Shown: positions 25,098 through 34,455 of the stretch, piece by piece
How the letters are laid out: each line of letters opens with the position of its first letter
Numbering within the stretch: the stretch's first letter is position 1
NCBI RefSeq assembly: GCF_000711985.1
Contig: NZ_JONU01000014.1
Location: 62,001-126,000, forward strand
DNA length: 64,000 bases
Direction: 5' to 3'
Origin: Rheinheimera texasensis DSM 17496
GTDB taxonomy: Bacteria > Pseudomonadota > Gammaproteobacteria > Enterobacterales > Alteromonadaceae
The notes under the pieces: generated by a model
Database searches by the model: none
The model's input: only the letters and a program-made list of their open reading frames with translations
Told to the model about the DNA's origin: nothing
Translations under genes and position numbers: made by a program

Positions 25098-27017
25098 ATG
25101 AAAACGATCACTTATCCGCTGCTGGCGTTAAGCGCGGCTTTATTGCTGGCGTGCGGTAAAGCGCCGGATGCTCCGGCCAGTGCTGCCGCGCCGGCAGCAG
25201 CTGCGCCAGCCCCTCAGCTCAGTCAGTACACCCCTGAACAGTTTTATGCCACCAAATCTTACATCGGCAACGACATCAATGCCGCCGGCGACGCCATGCT
25301 GGTCGCTTCGGATGAAACCGGTGTGTTTAACCTGTACAAAGTCAGTATGGATGGCAAAAACTGGCAAGCGCTGACCCAATCCACTACGGATGCCATGATG
25401 CCCGTCAGCTGGTTTCCACAGGACGACCGGGTGCTGTACAGCGCTGATCAAGGCGGCAACGAGTTGGACCATCTGTATGTGCGCGAAATTGACGGCACAG
25501 TGAAGGACCTGACGCCGGGCGACAAACTCAAAGCCATGTTTGTCGACTGGGCCGCCGATGGCAGTTTTTATGTGCTGACCAATGAGCGCGACGCCAAATT
25601 CTTTGATTTGTATAAATACGACGGCAAAACCTATCAGCGCAGTCTGGTTTACCAAAACGATGCCGGTTATGACGTGGCCGGCATCAGCCCGGATGGCCGC
25701 TACCTCGCCGCAATAAAAACGCGCACCAATGCCGACAATAACGTGCATTTAATTGATATCTCTGCAGATAAACCAACGGAAACTTTGGTGACACCACATC
25801 AGGGCAATATCACGCATCAGGTGTACAGCTTCAGCCGCGACAGCAAAACGCTGATTTTTGGCACCGACGAGCAGTCCGAATTCAGTCAGGCGATGGCCTT
25901 TGATATCGCATCCGGCAAAGCCACACTGTTCAGTAAAGCCGACTGGGACATCATGTATATCGGCTTTAGCAAAGACAATAAATTCCGCGTCGAAGGCGTC
26001 AACGCCGATGCCGCCACCAAAGTGACCATCGTTGACCAGCAAAGCGGTCAGCCACTGACGCTGCCGGCATTACCAGCCGGCGATTTACGTAGTGTTGAGT
26101 TTTCTGATGATGGTAAAACCCTGAGTTTTTACTTAAACGCCGATAACAGCCCGTCGAATCTGTATGTCTGGGCTGTTGGCAGTCCTAAAGCTGAACGCTT
26201 AACTCAGGCGTTGGATAAAGCTATTGATGAATCTGTGCTGGTGGTCAGTTCTGTGGTGCGTTTCCCAAGCTTTGATGGCCTGCAAATTCCGGCGCTGCTG
26301 TACAAACCGAAACAAGCCAGCACTACTGCCCAGGTACCGGCGCTGATTTGGATCCACGGTGGGCCTGGTGGTCAGTCGCGTACCGGCTACAGCGCTTCTA
26401 TTCAACATCTGGTTAATCAGGGGTATGCGGTGCTGGCGGTGAATAACCGTGGTAGTAGCGGTTATGGCAAAACCTTTTTCCACCTTGATGATTTAAAACA
26501 TGGCGAACACGACTTACAGGATATCGTCTACGGCAAAAAATACCTGCAGTCGCTGGACTGGATTGCCGACGATCGTATTGGTGTGATGGGCGGCAGTTAT
26601 GGCGGTTATCTGACGATGGCGGCGATGGCGTTTACCGATGAGTTTAAAGTCGGCATCAATATTTTTGGTGTGACTAACTGGGTACGCACGCTGGAAAGCA
26701 TTCCGCCGTGGTGGGAATCATTCCGTGAATCTTTGTATGCCGAGCTTGGCGATCCGGCCAAAGATGGCGAACGCTTACGCCGCATTTCGCCGGTATTTCA
26801 CGGTGACAAAGTGAAAAAGCCGGTATTGGTGGTGCAGGGCGCCAACGACCCGCGGGTGCTTCAGGTGGAAAGTGATGAAATGGTCGCAGCGATTAAGAAA
26901 AACGGCGTGCCAGTTGAGTACGTGCTGTTCCCGGACGAAGGCCATGGTTTCGTCAAAAAAGCCAACCGCATCAGTGCCCAGCAAGCTTATCTGAAATTTT
27001 TGCAGACGCATTTATAA
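25098..27017 (+). CDS. S9-family prolyl oligopeptidase, lipoprotein
   Basis: A 639-residue serine peptidase. The lipoprotein signal MKTITYPLLALSAALLLAC gives an acylated Cys near residue 19, with an Ala/Pro linker. Residues ~45-370 form a WD40-like beta-propeller (DETGVFNLYKVSMDGK, SPDGRYLAA). The C-terminal alpha/beta-hydrolase domain has the nucleophile in GGSYGGYLTMAA, the Asp in GANDPRV and the His in DEGHGF. The product is likely a dipeptidyl- or acylaminoacyl-peptidase acting on peptides in the periplasm or at the surface. AGGGAA is 6 bases before the ATG. It stands alone between two terminators. Confidence 0.95.
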   Translation: MKTITYPLLALSAALLLACGKAPDAPASAAAPAAAAPAPQLSQYTPEQFYATKSYIGNDINAAGDAMLVASDETGVFNLYKVSMDGKNWQALTQSTTDAMMPVSWFPQDDRVLYSADQGGNELDHLYVREIDGTVKDLTPGDKLKAMFVDWAADGSFYVLTNERDAKFFDLYKYDGKTYQRSLVYQNDAGYDVAGISPDGRYLAAIKTRTNADNNVHLIDISADKPTETLVTPHQGNITHQVYSFSRDSKTLIFGTDEQSEFSQAMAFDIASGKATLFSKADWDIMYIGFSKDNKFRVEGVNADAATKVTIVDQQSGQPLTLPALPAGDLRSVEFSDDGKTLSFYLNADNSPSNLYVWAVGSPKAERLTQALDKAIDESVLVVSSVVRFPSFDGLQIPALLYKPKQASTTAQVPALIWIHGGPGGQSRTGYSASIQHLVNQGYAVLAVNNRGSSGYGKTFFHLDDLKHGEHDLQDIVYGKKYLQSLDWIADDRIGVMGGSYGGYLTMAAMAFTDEFKVGINIFGVTNWVRTLESIPPWWESFRESLYAELGDPAKDGERLRRISPVFHGDKVKKPVLVVQGANDPRVLQVESDEMVAAIKKNGVPVEYVLFPDEGHGFVKKANRISAQQAYLKFLQTHL

Positions 27018-27036
27018 TCTCAGTGATGCAGCAAAT

Positions 27037-27066
27037 AAAAAAACAGCGCTTCGGCGCTGTTTTTTT
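27037..27066. terminator. Bidirectional intrinsic terminator
   Basis: AAAAAAACAGCGC and GCGCTGTTTTTTT form a 13-bp stem around TTCG, serving the S9 peptidase on plus and the convergent LysE gene on minus. Confidence 0.9.
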
Positions 27067-27091
27067 ATCACGACGATTTGGCTTGATGTAA

Positions 27092-27718
27092 CTAAGGCAT
27101 ACTCAGCACCAGCTTCAGGCCCAGTAAACCCATCACGGTGCCCGCAGTGCGGTCGATGCCGGCTTTAAATTTCAGGTAAGCCTGGCGCGGCGCTTCGGCC
27201 GACAGTACATAAGCCACCAAAATGTACCAGCCGCCATCAATGATCATGGCCAGCAGCGGTAAGACCGCATAAAACCACAGCGGGATAGTGGCTGGTAACA
27301 AAGCTGAAAACACGCTGGCGAACACAATGGCCGTTTTCGGATTACTGAGCTGGGTGAACAAACCGCCTAAAAAAGCACGTTTGAGGCTAATCATCGCGAC
27401 CGGCGTGTCGGTCTGGACCTGCAACGGCGCTTTGGCGCCGCGGAAAATCAGATAGCCCAGATACAGCAGATACAACCCCCCTGCAACTTTTAATGCCCAG
27501 AATGCCATCGGTACTGCGGTGAGGACCGCATGCACGCCGAGCAGCGCCAGCACCGCAAAAGTACCGGCGCCAAGCCCCATACCGCAGGCGGTTGCGAGGC
27601 CGTGCCGGCGCGACAGCGCGATGGCATTCCGTGCCACCACGATAAAACTCGGGCCCGGGCTCACGGCCCCGACCGCTAAAGCACTGGCAATCGCCAAAGC
27701 TGACCAGATCGCATCCAT
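27092..27718 (-). CDS. LysE/RhtB-family amino-acid exporter
   Basis: A 208-residue membrane protein with about six helices. SPGPSFIVVARNAIALSRRHG is the LysE/RhtB signature after helix 1, and TQLSNPKTAIVFASVF is the second conserved block. Members export lysine, threonine, homoserine lactone or other amino acids; the substrate is not predictable. GAGG lies 7 bases before the ATG at 27718. The frame reads further upstream to 27853 but overlaps the leader of the divergent DUF1993 gene. Confidence 0.9.
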   Translation of the reverse strand: MDAIWSALAIASALAVGAVSPGPSFIVVARNAIALSRRHGLATACGMGLGAGTFAVLALLGVHAVLTAVPMAFWALKVAGGLYLLYLGYLIFRGAKAPLQVQTDTPVAMISLKRAFLGGLFTQLSNPKTAIVFASVFSALLPATIPLWFYAVLPLLAMIIDGGWYILVAYVLSAEAPRQAYLKFKAGIDRTAGTVMGLLGLKLVLSMP

Positions 27719-27875
27719 TGGTGTCCTCAAAAACTTAGTTTGGGCAAAGCAGAAAGCACAAATTACCCTGCGCTGCGGAGCGCTGCAAGCATGGATGCCA
27801 TCAGCCCGGCTTGAAATTGTCGCAGTGCGCGCCCATGTCTGTGCGACAGGCATCGGGCCTCAATCGGAGCAACGT

Positions 27876-28391
27876 ATGATTTACCAACTGACAGTGCCAC
27901 AATTTCACAAAATGCTGGATAACCTCAGCGCTATTTTGCAAAAAGCCGCCGCTTATGCCGACAGTAAAAAATTCGATGTACCCGTGCTGTTGAACAGCCG
28001 GCTGGCGCCTGACCAGTTTGCGCTGATTCGCCAGGTGCAAATCGCCTGTGATACCGCCAAACTAGGTGTTGCCCGCTTAACCGGTACTGTGGATCAGGCA
28101 CCCAAACACGCCGACGATGAGACCACGCTGGAGCAGTTACAGCAGCGCATTCGCGATACTCAGGCTTATCTGGCGACATTTAACGCCGCAGATTTTGCCA
28201 ACGCCGCCACGCAGGTGATCACGCAGCCACGCTGGGAAGGCAAAACCCTGACTGGGGAAGAGTTTTTAATCCAGCACATGCTGCCGAATTTTTATTTCCA
28301 CATCACCACTGCTTACGCCATTTTGCGTCACAACGGCGTCGATGTTGGTAAAAAAGACTATCTGGGCCCAATGCCGTATCGCGCCGCTTAA
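27876..28391 (+). CDS. DUF1993-family protein
   Basis: A 171-residue soluble protein: MIYQLTVPQFHKMLDNLSAIL at the N-terminus, LLNSRLAPDQFALIRQVQIACD in the middle and FYFHITTAYAILRHNGVDVGKKDYLG at the C-terminus fit the DUF1993 (DinB-like four-helix) family. Function unknown; a metal-binding DinB-like fold is likely from His/Asp positions. GGAGC precedes the ATG by 6 bases. An 8-bp inverted repeat TTAATCTC/GAGATTAA (28388-28412) spans the stop codon but lacks a T-run. Confidence 0.85.
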   Translation: MIYQLTVPQFHKMLDNLSAILQKAAAYADSKKFDVPVLLNSRLAPDQFALIRQVQIACDTAKLGVARLTGTVDQAPKHADDETTLEQLQQRIRDTQAYLATFNAADFANAATQVITQPRWEGKTLTGEEFLIQHMLPNFYFHITTAYAILRHNGVDVGKKDYLGPMPYRAA

Positions 28392-28506
28392 TCTCATACA
28401 GTAAGAGATTAAACCCGGTGTGGCCTGTGTTGGTCGCACCGGAAGATGTCAGGCTTGCACCAGACCTGCGGGCGTTTTAGCATGATAGCCCTATTCCGGA
28501 GCTGTT

Positions 28507-29736
28507 ATGTCTGCATCCCCTGCCGCCGTTCGTTATGCCCATCCACAGGCCGTGTTATGGGTCATCTGCCTGATTGCGCTCATCTCAGTCGCCGGCATCG
28601 CTTTACCCTATCCTATCCTGGCACCGTTGTTTGCGGCGACGGCACAAAATGACTTCAACCACTGGCTGGGCATCGCGCCGCAGATTTTGCTGGGCATTGC
28701 GCTGGCGGCCAATCCACTCGGTATGTTGTTTGGTAGTGCGACGCTGGGTGCTTTGTCGGATCATTATGGCCGGCGCCGGGTGCTGGCGTTTTCATTGGCT
28801 TTAGCTGTGGCGGGCTATTTGGGGTCCGCCTGGGCGTTGTCGGTGCAATGGTATCCGGGTTTTGTATTATTTCGATTTCTGACCGGTTTATGCGAAGGTT
28901 CGGTCAGTATCTGCCGCGCTATTGCCGCTGATTTACATCCGCAGATTGAGCGCACCAAGGCCATTAGCTGGATGAACAGTGCGTTGTACGCCGCCTGGCT
29001 GGTCGGGCCGCTGCTGGGCGGTCTGACTATGCATTTGGGCCATCATGTGCCGTTTTTGATTGCAGCGCTGGCGATGTTGCCTTGTTTGTTATTGTTATAT
29101 TTCCTGTTGCCGCCCGACTTACCGTTGCCACAACCGCAGCCGTTCTGGCGGCAATTGCGCGAGCATAACTCGCTGAATTTAGTCCGGCTGCCGCTGTTGC
29201 GGCTGGTGGTCATGGCGCAGTTGCTGTACACCATTGGCCTGAATGCCTTTTACGAATATTACCCGCTGTGGCTGGTTGAGCAGCAGCAATTCAGTGGGCT
29301 GCAGATTGGTCTGATCACGGCGGTGTTATGTGCGGTGATGACCACCGTCAGCGCGGTCGGCATGGCGCGGCTTGGCACTCGCTGGCCCGCGCTGCGCAGT
29401 GCTAAATTTGCGGCTGTCGGCGTCGCACTGATGTTATTGCTGTTGCCATTTACCAGTGGTCAGCTGGCCTGGGTCTGGCTGGTGCTGTGCGGCGTGCCAA
29501 ACGCGATGTTCAGCGCCTGGTTTCAGGTGTATTGCACCGAGCAATATGGTGAGCTTGGCCTTGGCCGGGTGATGGGATTGCTGACGTTATTGATGTGCTG
29601 TGGCAACGTCATTATTGCGCTGGCCGGTGGTGTGATTGCATTACTGGGTGCCAGCTGGATTTTATGGACCGGCGCTTTGTTTATCGCTGCCGCTGCCTGG
29701 ACGTTGCGGCAACAGGAATTAAAGCCGGCCGGCTGA
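28507..29736 (+). CDS. MFS transporter (TetA/Bcr-like drug:H+ antiporter branch)
   Basis: A 409-residue protein with 12 predicted helices. Motif A in loop 2-3 reads GALSDHYGRRRVL, and the Arg-containing helix 4 start FVLFRFLTGLCEGS and motif C-like WLVGPLLGG are seen. These features fit proton-coupled drug or metabolite efflux; the substrate is unknown. GGAG is placed 5 bases before the ATG. No regulator is adjacent. It is convergent with the small membrane-protein gene at 29743, only 6 bases apart. Confidence 0.88.
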   Translation: MSASPAAVRYAHPQAVLWVICLIALISVAGIALPYPILAPLFAATAQNDFNHWLGIAPQILLGIALAANPLGMLFGSATLGALSDHYGRRRVLAFSLALAVAGYLGSAWALSVQWYPGFVLFRFLTGLCEGSVSICRAIAADLHPQIERTKAISWMNSALYAAWLVGPLLGGLTMHLGHHVPFLIAALAMLPCLLLLYFLLPPDLPLPQPQPFWRQLREHNSLNLVRLPLLRLVVMAQLLYTIGLNAFYEYYPLWLVEQQQFSGLQIGLITAVLCAVMTTVSAVGMARLGTRWPALRSAKFAAVGVALMLLLLPFTSGQLAWVWLVLCGVPNAMFSAWFQVYCTEQYGELGLGRVMGLLTLLMCCGNVIIALAGGVIALLGASWILWTGALFIAAAAWTLRQQELKPAG

Positions 29737-29742
29737 GTGCGG

Positions 29743-30000
29743 TCAGTTGTGTGGCTTTTGTTGCTCTGCGCTGGCTTTGCGTTCAGCTTCGCGTTTCATC
29801 AACAGCAAGGTCAGATAGATTTTGGTCGGCAGCGACAAAATCAGCCCCAAAGCACAACACAAACCAATTAGGATAATGCCGTTCACGCCCATCGTTTCAT
29901 GCAGTTTTAAGCCTGACCACAGATAGTGGCCGAAGATCAGCAGGCTGATGCCGCACAGCATGATAATTTTTAACAGGCGCAGGGTTTGTGCTTCGGTCAT
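29743..30000 (-). CDS. Small two-helix membrane protein
   Basis: An 85-residue protein with two membrane helices (LLKIIMLCGISLLIFGHYLW and GIILIGLCCALGLILSLP) and a basic, Gln/Lys-rich cytoplasmic tail. GGGAG lies 8 bases before the ATG. Family not recognised with certainty. It is divergent from the sensor-GGDEF gene, which begins 155 bases away. Confidence 0.75.
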   Translation of the reverse strand: MTEAQTLRLLKIIMLCGISLLIFGHYLWSGLKLHETMGVNGIILIGLCCALGLILSLPTKIYLTLLLMKREAERKASAEQQKPHN

Positions 30001-30155
30001 GACAAATCTCCCATCGGTTATTTCTAATGTAGTTCCTTTCAGCTAAGGTTGAATTGATATGTATCAGTAAATCAGGTCGCAGCATGACCACCACTTACAG
30101 CGTGGTGCCGCTGCAAAACCTGTGGTGCCTTTGTTTTTCAATTGCGGGGGCTGTG

Positions 30156-31592
30156 ATGAGTCGCTGGTGTTGTTTACTCCTGCTGATCCTGCAAAGCCTG
30201 GCACAGGCAGAGCCGATGGCCCTGACTGATGCGCAGCGTCATTACCTGCAGACAAAACAGAAGCTGCGGTATTGCATAGACCCCAGCTGGCCACCGTTTG
30301 AAAGCATTGATGCCCAAGGCCGCCACAGTGGCATGTCGGCCGACTATGTCCGCTTTTTCCAGAGCCAGTTGCCGGTGCCGCTGGAGCTGCTGCCAACGAC
30401 AAGCTGGCCGGATTCTATTGCTGCAGTTGAACAGCGGCGCTGTGACCTGTTATTGCTGGCAATGGAAACCCCGAGCCGGAAAAAATACTTAAATTTCACC
30501 CGGCCTTATCTGGTGATCCCCAGTGTCATCGTCACCAAAACTGAGCACCGGCGGGTCAAAAGTGTCGCCGAACTTGGCGATGCGCTTTATGGTATTCGTC
30601 GTGGTTTTGGCTTTGCCGAGCTGTACCGCCAACTGCACCCGACACTGAAATTTGTTGAAGTACAAAGTTACGAAGAAGGCCTGCTGATGGTACAAAGCGG
30701 TCAGCTGGCCGGCATGTTTGGCAATATGGGCAGCCTGGGTTATCTGCTGCAGCAATATAAAATCACCAATCTGAAAATTGCCGGTCGCTTGCCCGGCGAC
30801 AGCGAACTCAGTATCGCCAGCCGGAACGACGAACCTGTATTAAATGAAATTAGTCAGTTACTAATTGAGCGTATAGACCCTGCGCTGCAGCAGCAGATCA
30901 ATAATCAATGGTTGTCGGTGCGGATGGAGACCGAACCGGATTATCAGTTGCTGGTGCTGGTCATCCTCGGCGCGGTGCTGATTCTGGCAGTGCTGACCTG
31001 GGCTTATCTGAAAGTGCGGCGGCTGAACCGACAGTTATTGCAGGCTAATGTGCGGCTGGCGCAGCAAAGTCAGCGCGACAGTCTGACCGGTTTATATAAC
31101 CGCAAATTTCTCGATGAAAAACTGCCGGCCTGTCTGTCATTGTGTCAACGCGAACAACTTCCGCTGACGTTAGCCCTGATGGACCTGGACCACTTCAAAC
31201 AACTAAATGACGTGCACGGGCATTTGTTTGGCGATGAGTGCCTGCGCCAGTTTGCCCGTATGCTGCAACAACATTTCCAACGGCCCACCGATGTGTTGGT
31301 CCGCTTTGGCGGCGAAGAGTTTGTTCTGGTCAGTGTTGGCGTGGCAGCTCCAGAAATGGAGCAGATGTTACAGCGGTTTATCAATGATTTAGCTGCTCAA
31401 AAGGTGATGTTGGAACAGCAGCAAAGTCATTATACCGTCAGTATCGGCTGGCTTTGTCAGGTGCCTGGCTTTGGTCAGACGACGGCACAGTGGCTGGCCG
31501 CAGCGGATACGGCGTTGTATCAGGCGAAAGCACAGGGGCGAAATGGTGCAGTGCAAAACCGCACTTTTTCGCTGCTTGCAACAAACCTGTGA
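30156..31592 (+). CDS. Periplasmic-binding sensor diguanylate cyclase (SBP_bac_3-GGDEF)
   Basis: A 478-residue c-di-GMP synthase with a ligand sensor. The signal peptide MSRWCCLLLLILQSLAQA is followed by a bacterial extracellular solute-binding family 3 domain (about residues 35-265; LRYCIDPSWPPFESID), a membrane helix LLVLVILGAVLILAVLTWAY, a short coiled segment and the GGDEF domain (DSLTGLYNRKFLDE, RFGGEEF). GGEEF is intact, so the enzyme should be active, and RPTD five residues before it is an intact inhibitory I-site. It probably couples amino acid or peptide sensing to c-di-GMP. The ATG at 30156 starts the signal peptide; frames further upstream lack one. A chemoreceptor gene follows. 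Confidence 0.92.
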   Translation: MSRWCCLLLLILQSLAQAEPMALTDAQRHYLQTKQKLRYCIDPSWPPFESIDAQGRHSGMSADYVRFFQSQLPVPLELLPTTSWPDSIAAVEQRRCDLLLLAMETPSRKKYLNFTRPYLVIPSVIVTKTEHRRVKSVAELGDALYGIRRGFGFAELYRQLHPTLKFVEVQSYEEGLLMVQSGQLAGMFGNMGSLGYLLQQYKITNLKIAGRLPGDSELSIASRNDEPVLNEISQLLIERIDPALQQQINNQWLSVRMETEPDYQLLVLVILGAVLILAVLTWAYLKVRRLNRQLLQANVRLAQQSQRDSLTGLYNRKFLDEKLPACLSLCQREQLPLTLALMDLDHFKQLNDVHGHLFGDECLRQFARMLQQHFQRPTDVLVRFGGEEFVLVSVGVAAPEMEQMLQRFINDLAAQKVMLEQQQSHYTVSIGWLCQVPGFGQTTAQWLAAADTALYQAKAQGRNGAVQNRTFSLLATNL

Positions 31593-31667
31593 TTCGATTC
31601 TGATTTTTCTATTTATGCGGACTGCTCTACACTGAAAAAAATCATCTGAGTCTACATGAGGATAGTT

Positions 31668-33293
31668 ATGGCAATTCGGGCTATGGGGATCAGGAATCGG
31701 TTGTTGGCCGGTTTCTTAATTTTAGGCGCATTGGTGTTGACGCAGGGCTTGATGTCGTTAAGCACAATGGCAGGTTTACGTGATGTGACCGTCGAAATGG
31801 AAACCAATGCGGTACCAAGTGTTGAAACGTTGGCTGATATTAACTTGACCGCCAGCCGGCTGCGGATTTTCACCTTAAGACTTTTCATTGCGGACAGCGC
31901 CGAGGATCAGGCGCAGATTAAAAGCAGAATCATGGCATTGCGTGATGAACTGGTGGCACACAAAGATCAGTATGTAAAACTGATTTCAATTCCCGGAGAA
32001 AAGGAAGAATTCGATAAATTCACTGCCGCAGTGCTGGGTTATATGACCCGGCAGCAAGAAGTCATGGATCTGATAGACGCGGGCAAAAAACCGGAAGCCA
32101 TCGAGCTGCAAAATACAGTGATGAGCAGTTTTGCCGATCAAATGACGGCATCTTTGTTAAAACTCAGCGATCTGAATAATGCCTATCTTAAAAAACGCTC
32201 GCTAGATTCCGCCGATGCTTACAGCGCCAGTCAAATCAGCAGTTGGGTGCTGATCACTGTGTCTATTTTGTCTGCGCTGGCGATAGCGGTGATTTTAACC
32301 AACAGCATCACTACACCATTACAAAGTGCGGTGCAGCTGGCGGGCCGCATCGCCGACAATGACCTGACGTCGCAAATTGACAGTTCCGGCACCGACGAAC
32401 CAGCGCAACTGATGCAGGCGTTAGCCCGGATGCAGAAAAATCTGCGTGACACTTTGGCCCACATTGCCAATTCTTCGAATCAGCTGGCGTCGGCGGCGGA
32501 AGAACTGAACTCAGTGACTGAGGACAATTCCCGCGGTCTGCAACAGCAAAATGATGAAATTCAGCAGGCGGCGACCGCCATTACCGAAATGAGCTCGGCG
32601 GTGGATGAAGTCGCGGAAACCGCGTTGCGGGCTTCAGAAAGCTCGACCGAATCTGCCCGCAATACCGAATTTGGTAAAACGCAGGTGCAGCAGACTGTCA
32701 ATGCCATTATTCATATGAATGAAGATGTGGCGCAAAGTGCCAAAGTGGTACAGGAGTTGGCGCTGCAGGCGCAGGATATCGGTAAAGTGCTTGACGTGAT
32801 CCGCGCTATTGCCGAACAAACCAACCTGCTGGCGCTGAACGCAGCGATTGAAGCGGCGCGGGCTGGTGATGCCGGCCGTGGTTTTGCTGTGGTCGCGGAC
32901 GAAGTGCGGGCGCTCGCGGCCCGTACGCAGTTGTCGACCCGTGAAATCGAAGAGATGATCAAAAAAATCCGCGAAGGCACCGGCACCGCCGTGCAGGCGA
33001 TGCAACAAAGCGGCGAAAAAGCCAGCCAGGCATTATCTGTGGCAGAAGCCGCCGGCAAAGCGCTGGAAACCATCAATAGCCAGATTGGCAGCATCAGTGA
33101 CAACAACCTGGTGATCGCCAGTGCCGCCGAAGAACAGGCGAAAGTGGCGCGCGAAATCGACCGAAATATCGTCAACATCAGCGACCTGGCGGCGCAGACG
33201 GCGGCCGGCGCCAATCAGACCAGCGCCTCGGCACACGAATTGTCGCGGCTGGCGGTGGAGCTGAATGCACTGGTCAATAACTTCAAAACCTGA
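31668..33293 (+). CDS. Methyl-accepting chemotaxis protein
   Basis: A 541-residue chemoreceptor. The N-terminal helix [20 protein letters not shown], a ~150-residue periplasmic four-helix-type ligand region, a second helix [20 protein letters not shown], a HAMP domain ([22 protein letters not shown]) and the cytoplasmic signalling coiled coil with hairpin tip [20 protein letters not shown] are all present. GAGG lies 6 bases before the ATG at 31668; a start at 31656 is possible. No CheA-W genes are nearby, so it feeds a chemotaxis system encoded elsewhere. The last residues [10 protein letters not shown] show no CheR pentapeptide. Confidence 0.94.
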   Translation: MAIRAMGIRNRLLAGFLILGALVLTQGLMSLSTMAGLRDVTVEMETNAVPSVETLADINLTASRLRIFTLRLFIADSAEDQAQIKSRIMALRDELVAHKDQYVKLISIPGEKEEFDKFTAAVLGYMTRQQEVMDLIDAGKKPEAIELQNTVMSSFADQMTASLLKLSDLNNAYLKKRSLDSADAYSASQISSWVLITVSILSALAIAVILTNSITTPLQSAVQLAGRIADNDLTSQIDSSGTDEPAQLMQALARMQKNLRDTLAHIANSSNQLASAAEELNSVTEDNSRGLQQQNDEIQQAATAITEMSSAVDEVAETALRASESSTESARNTEFGKTQVQQTVNAIIHMNEDVAQSAKVVQELALQAQDIGKVLDVIRAIAEQTNLLALNAAIEAARAGDAGRGFAVVADEVRALAARTQLSTREIEEMIKKIREGTGTAVQAMQQSGEKASQALSVAEAAGKALETINSQIGSISDNNLVIASAAEEQAKVAREIDRNIVNISDLAAQTAAGANQTSASAHELSRLAVELNALVNNFKT

Positions 33294-33300
33294 TAGCTCT

Positions 33301-33323
33301 AACCGGTGTATTTAACACCGGTT
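33301..33323. terminator. Hairpin between convergent genes, no T-run
   Basis: AACCGGTGT and ACACCGGTT form a perfect 9-bp stem with a 5-base loop just after the chemoreceptor stop and just before the convergent gene's stop. It lacks a T-tract, so termination is weakly supported; mRNA end protection is an alternative. Confidence 0.45.
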
Positions 33324-33325
33324 GA

Positions 33326-34393
33326 TTAGCGAACTTCACCTTTACATGGCTGTTGCGCTAGTTGCGTTAGCGCAACAGCCGTGTTGATTTGCGGATTAAA
33401 AAAGGCCGTAGTCTGTTGCCCGCTGGCACGAAGATATAACCAGCGTAGCGCCATGCCTATCTCGCCTTGGATTGCGACGCTGCTGAGCTGACAAGGTGGT
33501 TGTAAGCTGCCATCGGCATTCTGGCGAAGGGCAAAATGAAAGCTGTAGTTCGGAGCCAGCCCCATCCGTAAATCAGCCAGTAACAACACGTCCGGCGTTT
33601 CCGTTAACACGACAAATCCATGACTAAAGCGGGTAAGCTGGGAGATGTATTGATTGTGTTGCGATTGGCGTAGCAGAGCCTGATCGCGCGGCCAGAGCCG
33701 CCAGACGACAGGCTTGCCGCCATCTGCCAGCGCATAAAAGCCCTCCCGGTAGTGGTCCGGTTCCAGTACTATTACCTGCCAGACTAAGGTGTTAAATGGC
33801 GTGGCAGTTACCAGTACAGCCTCTGAACTGGTCCCGGCCGGCAATTGCGCCAGCACAAGGTTTTTGACGTGCAGCTGTGCCAGCAGACCAAAGCCTAAAT
33901 ACAAAGTACTGAGCCCGAGCATCCAGTCATTACTGCGTAGCCTTTGTCGCCGCAGCGTCAGCACCAGACCCAGTAACAGCGGCACTGTATACAGCGGGTC
34001 AATAACAAACACACTGCCGGTGCCATAAGGCCGGTCACTGAATGGCTGAGCTAACTGAGTGCCGTAAATTGTCAGCGTATCGAGCAGCGGATGCGTGATC
34101 AGCACGGCAAAAATCGCGCACCAGCACCGGCGGAAGCTGGCCTGCGTGCCGCTGATCTTGCGCCATAACCAGGCCAGCGGCCAACAAGCCAGTGTCAGAT
34201 AAAACAGACCATGGCTTTCGGCGCGGTGACGGGTCATCTCGCTGATTGGGTCGTCAAAATGCAGCAGAACGTCAAGGTCGGGCAAAGTCCCGGCTACCGC
34301 GCCCAATAAAGCTGATTGCCACAGCGGCTGACGCCGGCGGAACACTGCAATACTGACGGCGGCACCTAAGGCCATTTGACTGAGCGAATCCAT
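33326..34393 (-). CDS. YdjM-like metal-dependent hydrolase (membrane protein)
   Basis: A 355-residue inner-membrane protein of the YdjM/YbcI type (DUF457-related). MDSLSQMALGAAVSIA at the start, AGTLPDLDVLLHF, TRHRAESHGLFY and ITHPLLDTLTIYGT give the conserved His/Asp residues thought to bind metal. Four to five helices fill the first ~190 residues, followed by a soluble C-terminal domain that E. coli YdjM lacks. GGAG is 4 bases before the ATG. A perfect 13-bp inverted repeat (33348-33380) lies inside the last coding codons. I see no LexA box at the promoter, unlike E. coli ydjM. Confidence 0.85.
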   Translation of the reverse strand: MDSLSQMALGAAVSIAVFRRRQPLWQSALLGAVAGTLPDLDVLLHFDDPISEMTRHRAESHGLFYLTLACWPLAWLWRKISGTQASFRRCWCAIFAVLITHPLLDTLTIYGTQLAQPFSDRPYGTGSVFVIDPLYTVPLLLGLVLTLRRQRLRSNDWMLGLSTLYLGFGLLAQLHVKNLVLAQLPAGTSSEAVLVTATPFNTLVWQVIVLEPDHYREGFYALADGGKPVVWRLWPRDQALLRQSQHNQYISQLTRFSHGFVVLTETPDVLLLADLRMGLAPNYSFHFALRQNADGSLQPPCQLSSVAIQGEIGMALRWLYLRASGQQTTAFFNPQINTAVALTQLAQQPCKGEVR

Positions 34394-34455
34394 ACATCTC
34401 CGGGGCTGATCAGCGATAGCGGCAATACGCTAACATCTGCTGGCTGGTTCAGCGA

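Noticed and set aside
34394-34455. Possible LexA box upstream of the YdjM-like gene, by analogy with E. coli ydjM
   Set aside because: The closest match has two mismatches in the CTGT/ACAG ends, so SOS control is not supported.
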